Assembly (NCBI GenBank): GCA_013400975.1
Contig: WBMZ01011727.1
Span: forward strand, 1-64,000
Origin: Atrichornis clamosus
Lineage: Eukaryota; Chordata; Aves; Passeriformes; Menuridae
DNA length: 64,000 nt
Reading direction: 5' to 3'
A model generated the notes under the pieces. The model was given only the letters and a program-made list of their open reading frames with translations, was not told the DNA's origin and did not search any database. The position numbers were made by a program, and so were the translations under genes. Of the stretch, positions 10,726 to 23,345 are shown piece after piece; within the stretch, counting starts at the first letter, position 1; each line of letters opens with the position of its first letter.

Positions 10726-13225
10726 GTCTAAAATAACTTTAATCTGACATTTATTATTTTTTCTTTTTTAAATAGCAGGATGCTGAGATCACTAGGCTTG
10801 AATCAATTTTAGCATAACTGGCACAACTTAGTATTTTGCTATATATATGCATATTATTCATATACATGCAATAGGAAACAGAGATTTAACTGTACAGGAA
10901 ACTTAGCATCAATATTAAGGACATGGCAGCTTGCTGAAAATCAAATACTGATACTAAATGTTGTACATGAGATGTTAATTGTCCAAACTCTTATTTTATA
11001 CCCTCTGTCAAGGGAAAAACAGAATCCAGGTCTCCTGTTCCCATTACTGGAGCTTAACTATATGAACATATCCCTCACCTAAATAACAGATGTGATGATC
11101 AAATTAGGGTGTTGCACATGTTAACGAATGCACTGCCTGGGACTTTTATTTCTTTTAATAATACAAAAACATGTATTAAGAAGATTGTGATGGTTTGTTG
11201 TGTATATTTGGTATGCGTATAACTTAAAGCATTAGGGAAATTAAGTTTTAATTGAAAATTAAACAACGTGAATTTTGTTTTCTGAAAGACTTTCTCCAAC
11301 CCTTCCCAGAACTAAATGGAATTGAGAAAATGTAGAATGTAAGGAACTCCTGAATATCCACTTTTTTATCCATTTTCTACTGTCACTGCTGCATTTGCGT
11401 TTTACAAGGGTATGCACAGAGATATTTAATTTCTTCACACATAGAGGCCAAATCTCAAATTCCTTCTACAAAACTTAACAGCAAATGTTGCTCACCCATT
11501 TACGCCATTTTTGCCTTTTCAAGTTGCAATGAACACTTTCATTGATCAGCTTATTGAGATGTTTTGATTAACCTGAAGCTTGAAGGGAAGTATCATGTGC
11601 TAGAAAAAATGCTGCAAAGGGAACACACATTTTTATGAATTATTTGCCTAGATTTGGCCATTTATATAAAAGTTTGTGGAAGATGTAGTAGCAGTAATGC
11701 CTCAGTTGCTTGCTTTCTCTTAGTGTTGACTGTCCTTCCCTGCCACTTGTATAATTGTGATTTTCAGTTCCTTCCACTTCCAAATCCTTCTGTTCTGGAA
11801 TGGTTTTGCCTTTATAAGCTATGGGTGTAAATGTCTACAAGGGTAGAGGTGCACAGACAACTGTTCATCTCTCTGATCACCAGAAGTTTATGTGTGAGTT
11901 TCAGGTCTGGTGGTCAAAAATGAGTTAAATCTGTGCTGCTCAAGTGGCAAGTGAGTAAATTTTGTTTACACATGTAAAACTCTGCTATGAGAACAGTAGG
12001 TTTCTAAAAGATATGATGGATATAAATGATTAACCAAATAAATTGCTTTTTTCAGTGAACGTGGCAGAGGATTGGTTTTGAATTGCTTAGGCTAAAAGTT
12101 TTCAGAATTCTGCAGATCAGTGGTCAAATGCAGTCACTGTTCATTTCATTCCCGCTTTTGTAGCTTGGGACATCTATGGCTTGATGCCAAGACCTCTGAG
12201 TTGAAACTGCTTGTGGAGAAAATTAACAAGAGAAAAGCATTGACTTTCCATTTTAGCCTTTTTTTTTCATGCAGGTGGGCTGCTGGAAAGAAGGTGGAAT
12301 TGGGAATATATTTCCATGGGTACTCTGTGAACAGCAATAATGCTTCCATCCAAAAAACACAATTAGGCACCACAAACCTGCTGTTTGCCCTGTGTGGCAT
12401 AGAACTTCTATAACTTGGAGAAGTTTGTATCCCTGCACAATTGGTCCCTCTTTGGCTTACGGATTAATGTGTTCTGGGTAAGATCTGTCTTTTCAAGACC
12501 GCTTTCCACCAAATCTTCAGGCTTTGAATTTTGCATCTGCTACTCTAAGTGCTTCCATAGCACGTGAGCTGGTCAGCTGGGTGTTTAAAACCACAACAAA
12601 CCAAACAGAATGAGAAGAACAGGATTTTCAGCTGAATTTGAGGTTTTCATCATCCATAGGCTTGGGTACATTCCTCAGTGGAATGCCCAGAGGGATTTGT
12701 TCATGATGGAAAGCAGACGTGATAGAGCATAATCCCAGTTTTTGTTCTCTTTGTGTGGTGCAGGGGAATAGATGAAAATTGCTATTTTCCTCCTGAAAAT
12801 GTTGGCCCACTCTTTCAGGTAAGTTGTTTTATTAAGTAATTGTAATTTTATCTTGTTGGCCATCAGAGAATGTTTGGTTTGGTGGGGGTTTTTTTAGCAG
12901 AAATTACAAATTTGATCAATGATAAAGTACTGTTAGTACTCAAGGTAAAGTCTCCAGCTGATTTTCAGTTTCTTACTTTAAGTACCTACATGAACCATTT
13001 GTTTGACATCTGTTCTACACAAACTTTGGGACACAGATCATCTTTTGAATGTACTATTTTGAAGGGATTAGCACACCATAAAGACCTCTAGATTTCACTG
13101 TAATGCAAAAATCAAAGCATAAAAGTAGCCCCATCGTATGGTTTGGACTGCTATAAAAAGTCCTCCTTGAATAATTAAGGTGTAAATGACAAGAGACAAG
13201 GGATTTTAAATGGGATATATCTTCC

Positions 13226-13242
13226 ATATATATATATATATA
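13226..13242 (+). repeat. (TA)n microsatellite
   Basis: About eight and a half alternating AT dinucleotides. Confidence 0.9.
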
Positions 13243-13952
13243 ATATTGAAAAATTCTAGTTTTAGACAGAATTCTGCTTTGCTTGAGTCTTATATAAGAG
13301 ACTTTCCCCAGAAAACAGAAATCTTTAAACATTTCGCCTAATCCAAGTTCAGAAAAATGTGAGCTGCAAGGCTAAATGCTTGCAGAGGGTGCTTATACCC
13401 AAATCTCAACATAAAGAATGCACTTTTAAAAAAATTTCAGTACCTAGGGGAACGTTACCTCAAGTTACAGAGCTCTATTTATAACAAAAGATATCTTTAG
13501 CTACGTTCTGTATTAAAATTTATTTTTTGTAATTTACATTAACAAATTAAACACAGTATACCGAAGAAGTTATTGATAATCTCAAGAAATTAAAAAACAA
13601 TTAAATCTGTTTCTGTAATGAAATTTTCCAGAAAGCAATATCACTTATTGAGATAAATTTAAGTGTTGAAGATGTTTTCCCTCCTTTTGGTGTTGGAAGA
13701 AAAATAGTTACTTTCCAGATATACTTTGCAAAAGTCTTAAAATAAGATGGGAAATATCATCCTAGAGTAATTAAGCAGTCTTGTAACAGAAAAATATTTA
13801 TTTAAGGTTTAAAAAAAACAGGCTCAAGTCCCTGACTTGAATTTGAACAAGAACTTAAAATTCTATTTTTTACATCCCAGGTGACCACAAAACTTTTAAC
13901 GGATAAAACCAGTTTTTATTCTCTGTAACTGATATTATTTATACAAGAAATT

Positions 13953-13976
13953 AAACAAACAAACAAACAAACAAAA
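13953..13976 (+). repeat. (AAAC)n microsatellite
   Basis: About six AAAC units that continue into an A/C-rich stretch. Confidence 0.9.
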
Positions 13977-16289
13977 ACCCCTACAAACCAAAAACAGCTA
14001 TAGTAAAAATACTATAAAAAGCCATGACATTTCAGGAAAGATTAACCTTTACCACCAGCTTAATTGGTGCACTGATTTTCTTTTTCCTTGCTTAAATTTC
14101 CATCTATGATTTCATAAAAATTATGACCAAAGACAATTTCTGTTGTTTTGCCTGTTTGGATGTTCACATGTGAAAAAAAAGAAAAAGAAAGGGAAAAGAA
14201 TTAAAAGCAAAAACCTCCCAAAAAAACCCATCTGCTAGAAAGATGACACTGACAGAAATATATAATTAAAAAACTACTTGTAGCTTTCCCATTAATTGGA
14301 GAAAAAACCCCATGAACTTACATTCTACAAGCAATTAAGAATTGACTTCTTTTAGGAAAGGACAAAAAGATTTAATTAATGTCTTTTTAATTTTTTTAAT
14401 TACTTAGGAAAAAAATATGGGCAAGTTATGATAGGCAGAGGATTTAGAATATTAGAGAAGTAACCCAAAATGTATTTCCACCTTTTTTTTTCCCTACAAT
14501 CTCGAAACAAATGTCCCATATACAAAAATGGTGGAAATTGCAACTTGCGTCTTTCCCTTAAAATATAGGAAAGAAATAGGAGCCTGGAAACAGATAAGAC
14601 AAGCAAGGCACTAAATTACAAGTTTTCACTGACTGTCAGGTAGGAAAAACAGATCATAAGCAACTTTGAGATGGATTGAAGAACCAGTCACTGTTAAAGC
14701 TTAGGGCTGGAAATGACACCCAACCTCTTTCTGCTGTGATGGCAAACCCTTTGAAAGCTCCTACTGGAAGTTCTCAAATAAGCCACGGGGAGATAAACCA
14801 GTGTTTGAATTTGCAGCATTTTAATCACTCTGCAACAAAATGCCAACCCCTGTGTTCTTATCTCAAGTAAACACGTGAGATGTGTTGATCCGTAAGGGAA
14901 GCAAGGTCTTTTTGTGCAGGGGGCTTTAGCTGTAGGTGCTGAGCTAAAATGTCCTGCCCTCTGCTTGGGGCTCTTCAAGTTGAATGTCAGCTTTTCCAGC
15001 AGTTAGGAGAGGCTTGGAGTTGCCTCCATCCTTTTAGAGATGAAGGGAGACTCCAGCTGAGCGTGTTCCCCGTCACTGTCAATTCTCCCCACTCTCAACA
15101 TCTTATCTTGTGCATTTTTTGATTGTAGATATATTCTGAAAAATCTCTGTCTTTGAACAGGGTGTACAAGGTGGAGGATGGATTTTTTTTTTTTTCCCAG
15201 CCAGGCTTACTGGCTGTAAATCCATGACTTGAATCATTATGGGATGTGAGAAGCTGGAACACAGATTCCTTTTAAAGATTTTATGTTTTCTTACTATATA
15301 TTTAATGCATTTTTTGATGTTTGCCTTTGTTATATGCCTTTGTTATATTTGTCTCTGGCACCTCATACCAATACATTTTGGATTAAGTTTTTATTAGATC
15401 AGAGCATAAATCATCAATTAATAAACTCTTAATTTGTGCTGGGTTAGTACAGTTTGAAGCTCAGAGTGCAGAAGTTGTGTTGTGGCCAGCACATATTAGA
15501 AGAACAAAGTAGAAAATGAAAATAGTGAACTTTTATTCATAAGTTGTTTCTCTGTGGGAGATGTTCAGTCTCCAAACAAAATGTGCTAAATGTATCAGAA
15601 TCTAAACATTGCAGGAAACTACAGAGCTGTTTCTAGCTCCGTGGTTGCCATGGTTTGGGTTCAGGGAAACACTCAGGAAAAGATTTAATGTTCATCTTAA
15701 ACTGATGAAAGGTAATTTGCATCCAACTCTACCCTCTGTTCCTTCCTGTGGGTTACTGTGATTTCCATGGAATTCAGACTTACGGTCTTGTAGCCCCTTG
15801 GCTGAGAGGATCATCTTGCTGATATGATATAAAAATAATATTTAAAAAAAAAGGTTTTGCATTTGGTTTTATCTTGAATCACTTAACTGAACTGACCTGA
15901 CACTGATCCACAAATAGGGCTATAAAGAAGGATGTGGGAATAAGTAGCCATGAGCAGGATGAAGAGCACAGATGCAACTTTTAAAAGTAGTCTGAAGTTG
16001 GAACAGCTTTAGCAGCTGGGCAAATTTTAGCTAAAAAATTCCATGGGACCATCTTGTCTGCATCCCACATTTCTGAAAGTGTTCTCTGTCTTGGAACGAT
16101 CCAGGAGATTGGGATGTCTCTGATATTGGAAAAAGGTGTGTTTTGCATCCATCCTTGGGAAAAGCACAGTAGCTTTTGGGAAGGGATCTTCTCCTCTGAT
16201 CCAGGATTCATTACACCAGGCCTGGAAAACTTCACTTGGCTCTGCCATGCCTTTCCCCATGGAAAAATGCTGACTCGACTGGAATAATT

Positions 16290-16560
16290 TCAGGAAAGAC
16301 CACCAAGGGACAAGGGGCCTGGAGCACTTGTCCTGTGAGGAGAGGGACCTGACAGCCCCCCAGTAGATATCAGGAGCTTACTGAGAAGTTGAAAGCAGGC
16401 TCTTCACAGTGGTGCTTGGAGGGAGGATAAGAAATAGCAGGCTCACATTAGAAAGGGAGAGTTTCAGGCTGGACATAAGGGACACCTTGCCCTCCGTGAG
16501 GACAATCAGCCTAACAAACTGCCCATCCTCAGGGACTGGCCTGATAAATGGCCAGTGACA
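16290..16560 (+). mobile_element. Diverged CR1 fragment, 3'-region part
   Basis: Blocks such as GGGGCCTGGAGCACTTGTCC followed by GTGAGGAGAGG, then TTCAGGCTGGACATAAGGGA and GTGAGGACAATCAGCC, match the region of CR1 that lies after the reverse transcriptase. Matches are interrupted, so this is an old copy. It is followed in the same orientation by an RT fragment, which is the wrong order for a single element. Confidence 0.65.
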
Positions 16561-16780
16561 TGAACTACTGAACTGTTGGGCTGGAAGGGTTGTGATCAGT
16601 GCCACAAAGTCCAGAAATAGTCCACTCACTACTGGGGTACCCCAGTCATCAATAATGAGGCCAACATCGTTTAATATCCTCCATCACAACCTGGAAAATG
16701 GGCCAGAGTATCTTGCTGTACCCTTATTTGATGGTAAACTTGGTTGAATGTCCTTTTAAGCCTCTGACACTAAAGCTGTG
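16561..16780 (+). mobile_element. Diverged CR1 fragment, reverse-transcriptase part
   Basis: One plus frame reads TGVPQSSIMRP, then FNIL, then LENGPEY and FDGKLG. This tracks the CR1 RT block GVPQGSVLGP...FNI...FADDTKLG. The preceding GCCACAAAGTCCAG also fits CR1. The catalytic DD is lost and the frame closes after KLG, so it is dead. Confidence 0.7.
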
Positions 16781-19700
16781 ATTTGGCTTAAATTTTTATG
16801 GTCAGTTTTTCCAATTAAACGCATCATATTTTCATTTAATGCCACTTAATGTTTTACTAAGTGCAGTTTCACCAGAATAAGGTGCTTATAGTTCAAGTGT
16901 TCAGACATAGAATTCTGCTGAAGACAAAAATGGTAACAAGTAGATATTTTGGTTTTGTTTTGCATATAGATAAAAACTGAGATTCTGAAGTGACTTTTAT
17001 AATCCAAAATCCTACTAATATTTATATTGCCTATGCACATTTGGAATTTTTCTCTCTTTGGGCAATGGAAATGGTTACAGCTGAGTACGGCCAGAGTTGC
17101 TTTCAGGTTCTCCCTAAGGGTTTTGTTTTGCTTGGTGCAGTAGATACTGCTAGCAGTTCAGGGCTAGAATTACCAATTTAGAAACATTGTCATCAGAAAT
17201 AAAACAAAAGCCATGGAATATTTTTCTTGGTATGAAATCTAGTAGGAGCTGGTCTGACTCAAATTTGTCTTGATTGTGCCGCACTAAAAGTGTATCTGGT
17301 TGCTAAGAAAAGGACCTGTTTTCATTAAACCTTACTGTTCTGTAAGGTACTGAAAAACAATTTTAATTTTTCTTTAACAGCATAGGAGATCTGGAGATCT
17401 CCTACTTTTCACCTTTCTAGCTTATAAATGAAAGGTGAAAAACACAACAAGTTCACAAATTTTGGGCATTTGGTTTGGTTTTGGTTTTTTTTTCCTTGAG
17501 GGCAATGTGTAAATTTATTACAGACATTCTTTGGACTTTCTTTGACTGTGAGAAGTTCTTGCAGGTAGATTCTTATGAGAAATGTATAAATTACTTTATT
17601 CGTAGTGAGTACATAGTGAGGACAGTGGTAGCTGTAGGATCATGGAATTCAGGAATAGAAACAAACCCCAGGTATATACCACGGCAGAACATATTGTAGA
17701 GACACTAATGGGGCTTATGACTGCGAGGGAAAAGTACCTCAGGGTTTAACATCTGAATCTTGAATTGGTTGAGATGCTTTGTGTGCCCACAGCTGTTTGC
17801 TGCTGAAAGAAGCAGGAGGGAAAAGAAAAGTAGAAGCACGTTCGTCAGCAGGTATTTTCATGTAAATACCCAGCTGCAGACAGTTTGTTCCAGAATTAGT
17901 TTGTTGGATTTTTAATTAGCTCAGGTTCTGCATGAACCTTTAATTAGTGTGTAGAAAACTGTAGCTGCTCAGAACACACTGGTGTAGTGGTGACAGCTCA
18001 GTGTGTGGGGTGGGAAGAATCTGTTTCCAGTAGAGCAAAACAATTTGAAAAAGATGTCCTGAAAGCCAGGAACCAAGCAGGCTGTTACTGAATGGAGCTG
18101 CAAAAGCAGACAAACCAAATAGGGGAAAAGAAATCCGTTTTTGCCATGTTCTGCTGGGGACAACTCTTTGTGATAAAAATGCTGCAGTGAAGGTAATGAA
18201 TTTTGGATTTGAAACTCGTCTTTGTCTTTGCTTGTCTTTTTGTTCTGTTTCCCTTTGGGGACCTGCTGGTGTCTCACAATCAATTGTTGCCCAGAGGGCA
18301 ATGAAACAGAATTTTAATGGTCCTGCAGCTTGATGATTTGCATTACAATGTTACTGCTCCATTTAAAGGGCTCAGATGTTTTCAGTGCAAGAGTCTTGAG
18401 TTTGGTAAGCAAAGCGAGTTGTGAGAGTGGACCTACCACAGTTTATAAAATGTACCCTTAGTCAGGGGGCTGTGCTTACCTTCTAGATATGGTTAAGACT
18501 CAGAGATTTTCTACTTTATTACAAAGCTGATCTTCAGATTCCATCAGAAATAGAGTAGCTTTTGTTTTCTATCACATCCTTGGCTTGGCTTACTAAAAAA
18601 AAATAAAAAATCATAAGCCCTTCTGTTTGTTGAACAGAAAACAAATGGAAGTAGGTCTCTAGTGATCTGAGTTGGGTCAACGGGGATATTTTCTGCCTGT
18701 CTAAATCATAGTGAGCTTTTTAATGCTCACTTTGTGTGTCATAAGACTATCATTTACAGGATAAGTGCCATCAAGAGCCTCATCCTGCTCCTGGTGAAGG
18801 CAATGGGTGTTTCTGTGATTGCTTTTCAACGGCAGCAGGATTGATGACTGGAACTGAGCAGCTGCTGAAAGGTTGGTTTTAAAGTGGAATTGTGGTCAGA
18901 AAAGCAAAGTGACCCTGTCGAGCTGACATGCTGAGAGCACTACATTTATTTTTTCTCAGTGACATCCAGACCAAATCTGCTCAGTTTGCAAGTCAAACAT
19001 TTTTTATTGACTCCCAGAACTGCAAAGCCAGCCTCAGTCTGACAAATCAAAACTGTTACTTCTGCTTCAGGCTGCAGAAGGTTCAGCATTTAGAACTTGC
19101 CTGCCGTGTCACTGATGCATGGCTGAATCCAGCCTATGTCTGTGCTGGCTCTGGAGGGTGAAAGCTGCTACAGGAAAAAATTATTTCTTAGGAGAGTAAA
19201 CAGACATGACTTGCAGAGATAAGGAGATAAATAGGGGAAGTAAGGGCCATTTTTATAGCTTGCTTCTAGTTGCACCTACACTTTAATCCTTAACTTCTGC
19301 CATGATAACTTAATGTTTTCACATTGTTTTAGTCTACAATCTAAACTGCCTTCACTGTAAAATATATTTTCCAAAAGTTCTTACATTTTGTGATAAAAGA
19401 AATAATTTCAAGACCAGTTTAAAATTTCAGAAACCACACCTGAAAGAGGTGTCTCCTCCTAGATCATGCAACACCTCATTTACTCTCAAGGTTTCATCAA
19501 GATCGGGAATATGGATTAGAAAAACAATCCAGTTTATTATTTAAGAGATTTTTATGTTATATAATTGCAGGTGGGGCTCCAGCAGATGCTGGCTTGTCAT
19601 AGCTGTGCTTTAATCTGACCCTGACCTCAGAACCTTGGTGTGGCTCACTGATTTCTGCCACGCTTTATACCACACATGCTGTGTTAAATAATGTTTTGTG

Positions 19701-19956
19701 GGAGCCTGCTGTCCAAAACTACAGCTATTTTTAAGGGCAGCCAAGTATTAATGATTCTTCTGAAGTGTGGACATATGCTAATTGAACTCCTTGGATGCTG
19801 CAAAAGCTCGTCAGGTTTTTACTGTGGGATATCTTTTTCTTGCTTTCTCTAAGTTTGGGTGGTTTTTATTGGTCAAATTCAATGAAAAGTCACAAAAATA
19901 TTGTTTGCTTTCATCTCAGTTCTTCCTTTCTTCTGTGGATTGCAGAACTTGTTAGT
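16781..19956. other. Intergenic stretch, no gene supported
   Basis: AT-rich sequence with only short unrelated open frames. The structure I can point to is the pair of inverted repeats at 17384-17441. Confidence 0.55.
17384..17441. repeat. Two adjacent perfect inverted repeats
   Basis: The first has arms AGGAGATCT (17384-17392) and AGATCTCCT (17395-17403) around a 2-base centre. The second has 12-base arms TTTTCACCTTTC (17406-17417) and GAAAGGTGAAAA (17430-17441) around a 12-base loop. Only two bases separate them. They could fold as tandem hairpins. Confidence 0.8.
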
Positions 19957-20050
19957 GAGTTTGTTAATCCACTGCAGGTGGGACTTTTGAGTTTGTTAAT
20001 CCACTGCAGGTGAGATTTTTGAGTGCTAATCTACTGCAGGTGAGACTCGT
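19957..20050 (+). repeat. 32-bp tandem repeat carrying CAGGTG E-boxes
   Basis: Unit 1 is 19957-19988, unit 2 is 19989-20020, and a diverged third unit starts at 20021. Each contains AATC(C/T)ACTGCAGGTG. The CAGGTG sites lie at 19975, 20007 and 20037, and another CAGGTGAG occurs at 20186. Confidence 0.85.
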
Positions 20051-22599
20051 TATTTTTTTTCAAAAATGAGTGTCTGTCTGGATAGGGGAGGAGCTGATTG
20101 CTGATTTATTTCTTTATCCTTGTTGCTGATAAGCCTTTGAAAGGCGGGGAAGATTGCTCCTCCCTAGAGAACAGCTGAGCACGCACAGGTGAGGGAAGTT
20201 TTTGTGAGATGTTGGCTAGGAAGAAGAGTGGAACAGAGGAAGGGAGAGGTAGGCAGGTGGTTGGGGAGTAAGAAGCTGAGGAGGAACAGCAGCAACAGCA
20301 GGAAATTTTTTGTGAGGGGGTTCCTGCAGTGTCTTGGAGGTGGTAAAAACGAAGAGGCTTTCCTGAAGATCCAGCAGTTTGTTCCAGACAGGAATTCTGT
20401 GTGAGAAAGGACTTTGGAAAAGTTTTAGTCTTCAAGAACACTACTCTTGGGATGCAGGTTGGTTTCAAACCTTTCTGTTTACTGCCTTGCCCAGCAAATT
20501 TGAAATTAGTTTTTTTGATGGCTTTTATTTTTACATTGCTGCTAACTTATGTTATTTAGGTTTGGTTTTGGTTGGTTTGTTTGTTAATTTTTTGGGGTTT
20601 GTTTGTATTTTGGTTGGTTTTTTAATTTTCTTGGGTTTTTTTTGGTTGTTTTTGTTTAGGGTTTATTGGTTTTGGTTTTTCTGGTACCTTCAAGGGCCAG
20701 TGACAGAAATTGGAAGTGTTTGGTATGTGTTGGTGTGCACGCTTTTCAAAGCACTTAAGTTTTGCTCTTACTTCTCAAATTATGGTAAGATGTGATCATT
20801 GTTCACATGGATCTGGCTTTCCTTTAGTGTTGAGTTGTGTAGGCTTTTCAGAAACTGTGATTTTTTTTATTCCAGTTATGTGAAAAATCCTATGTGGAGA
20901 CAGACAATAAAACTGAACTGTGCATGCGCAGACATCACTGAATTGAATACAAAAAAATTACTGGTTTTCTGTGTGTGCGTAGCTCAGATTTATAGTATAA
21001 GCAATTAATTTGATTTTCTGGAAATGTCCAGGTCTTTAAAACAAAACCCAAGGACAACTCAGCAGGAAAAACAAAATCCTCTCCCATCCCCCATTTGGGA
21101 AAACAAACAAACCCACTGGAATGTATGGAAGTTCTCAAATTAATTGTATGTGAACTTTAGCTCTGCTTCTATGCTCTTGCAGGAGTAGAAAATCCAAGGG
21201 TTACTCCTTATGCCCAAAGAAGCCCTGAATTTTTCAGGAAACAGCTTCTGTTCTAGAGGCATCCTCACAGCAGGAGGTGCTTGTTGGGTCAGACTTTTTC
21301 AAAGATAATGTCTAATGAGATAGATTGTAAGTGAAGACAGAAATAGTGAGGTGTGTTGTACAAAGCTTGTGTGTATGCTGTTGCAGAAGTTCACGAGCCA
21401 TAAGAAGCTGTTTTACACAATCAGGAAATTTTATGGTTGAAGTTGTTCTGCAAAAGGCCCTTTTCTAGTAGTTCATAGTGACTCATTTTAACCCAACTGT
21501 GTTTGCCTCAAAGTTCTTCTGCGTGGGTATGATGAGGTCTCATGAGCTTCCTGCTAAAACATTTCTTTATGGCAAAGCTGAAGCATCCTCACAGTTTAGG
21601 AGTGAAGCCAGACATCCTCAAGTGTTTGCTAAGGGAGAGAATTAAGCCTAAGAAATCAGTGCTATTTTGCTCTTCCATGAATGTCATATTTCTCTTTTTT
21701 GTGATACATATATGTACAGAGCTTGGGTTTGTGGTTGTGGTGTTGCTCATGTTAAACAGAAATGCAGATAAGTGGTGATTATTTCTTTATTTCCATTTTT
21801 TGCATCATAACAGCAATGTGTTCTTTCTATAAACAAAACAGATGAGTTTACCCAATCTTTATTTTACACCTGTTTTGAAGTCTTCCTTCCAAACTCACGT
21901 GAAAACCATTGGTATACTAGAAACTTAGAAGATGTGTACAAAAATAACTACGTGCAAACAGTTGTTATAGAAACAAACACTTTATAAACCAGTAAGAAAT
22001 GTGCCACTTTGTTACTAGAAAAATATATAAAGCACAACTCGCCTGAAGTCGGTTGATATTTTTCATCTTATCCTCTGTGGTGTTGCAGTGGCCTCCATTT
22101 CTGTCCCTTTGTATTTGTTCAGTACCAATTCTGTGAGAGCTTTCATAATTTCAGGGCATGTGAAACTAGAAAGGGTCCTCTGGTTTGCACAAGATATAGT
22201 TTAAAAATTTATCTTGCTCATCAAGATATAGTTTATAAATTATGCCACAATCCCCTCAATTTGGCGTTATTTACCTGTCCCATTTTGTCCTATGGCTTCT
22301 GTTAAGCTCGGCTTTAGCCGAACAAAACTCTTCCTGTCTCCCAGAAAGGCTCTCTGCCTTGCTCTTGAGATGCCTAGAAATGGAACTCTTGCCTTTTTCT
22401 GTGATTAGCTGGCCGAAGACAATACATCTCCTTTAGAGTTAAACAGCAATAATTATGTATTCCCTTCAGCCTGCACCTGACCGACTGCAGCTTCCAAGGG
22501 TCCCTCCTTTGCAGGATTTTGGGACCATCTGCATTAGCGTGCCGATGCTGACTGGGAGTGAGTTTTGGAGCAGGTTTGCCGATCCTTTTTCATTCCCCC
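20051..22599. other. Intergenic stretch with a T/G-rich tract, no gene supported
   Basis: The longest open frame (138 codons at 20379-20795) owes its length and its Phe/Leu/Trp content to the T/G-rich tract. No family match is recognisable. Confidence 0.55.
20555..20690. repeat. G/T low-complexity tract
   Basis: Long runs of GGTTTT, GGTTGGTTTG and TTTTTTGG on the plus strand with almost no A or C. Confidence 0.75.
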
Positions 22600-22800
22600 A
22601 AGCCTCTCCCATGCCCCCTCACACGGGACGAGGTCCTGGAGCCCGCAGCTCCCCTCGGGCTGAGCCTTGCCCGGCAGCCGCATTCCGGGAGCGTGGCTGT
22701 GCGCTCCAGCCGCGGAGACACATCTGGGGCTGGAACTTCCCTGCCTTCACCTCCTCCTCCTCTCTCCTGGGAGGGCATCAGGCCCTGGCGCCCTGCAGAG
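22600..22800. promoter_or_regulatory. Isolated CpG-rich patch, possible orphan CpG island
   Basis: Around a dozen CpG dinucleotides fall within about 200 bases of clearly raised G+C, inside AT-rich surroundings. Open frames exist on both strands, as expected of CpG-rich DNA, but none is recognisable. It could be a promoter or enhancer of a non-coding transcript, or simply GC-rich sequence. Confidence 0.35.
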
Positions 22801-23158
22801 CCTTTCCTAAGGCTGCTGTGCTGCCTGTTCGTGTAAACAGAGCCTTTGTTAAAGGTCAGCTCAGTCCACGCTGATGTGTGCCCGTGAGAGTGTTTATGTG
22901 GTGTATTGTTAGCGTGGTGAGGATTTTAAAGGGCTTCAAACTCTTAAGTCCTTTACTAAAAAAAAGGGTTTTTTTTTTCAGTTAGTGGTTCTTCTGAGCA
23001 CAGTTTAGCTATTTAAAGTTCTCTTATAGTTTCTATCTCTTAAAATAGCTTTTAAAAGAATATTTTTATTGGAGAATATAACTATTTTTAAAGAGCGATC
23101 AGAATCTCCTGGGGTACAAATTCAAATGTGATATGAAAGCAAAGGATATACGGTTTAA
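22801..23158. other. Short intergenic stretch, nothing recognised
   Basis: AT-rich, with a run of T near 22970. No gene or repeat is supported. Confidence 0.55.
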
Positions 23159-23345
23159 ATCATAGAATAGTTTGGATTGGAAGGGACATTTAAAGATGCT
23201 GCAGTGAGCAGGGACATCTTCAAGTAGATCAGGTTGCTCAGAGCCTTGTCCAATCTGACCTTGAAGGCTTCCAGGGATGGGGCATTCACCACCCAGGATG
23301 TTTCTGGCTCTTTGGGCTGTGAGCACACATTGCTGGATCATTTCC
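23159..23345 (-). mobile_element. CR1 LINE 3' fragment
   Basis: On the plus strand it opens with ATCATAGAATAGTTTGGATT and continues with GATCAGGTTGCTCAGAGCC, then GACCTTGAAGGCTTCCAGGG and ATGGGGCATTCACCACC. This is the reverse complement of a CR1 3' end. The match fades after about 23300 and may continue weakly to 23430. Confidence 0.88.

Larger units (their letters stand above)
10726..16289. other. Long AT-rich intergenic stretch, no gene supported
   Basis: Open frames are short and unrelated to known families. The only repeats I can name are the TA and AAAC microsatellites listed separately. No RNA gene is recognisable by eye. Confidence 0.55.

Noticed and set aside
20379..20795. 138-codon hydrophobic frame resembling a membrane protein
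   Set aside because: The hydrophobicity comes from the T/G low-complexity tract, which encodes runs of Phe, Leu, Gly and Trp.
22185..22235. Two copies of CAAGATATAGTTTA about 30 bases apart
   Set aside because: They are short and AT-rich and have no further matching flank, so chance or minor slippage is enough.
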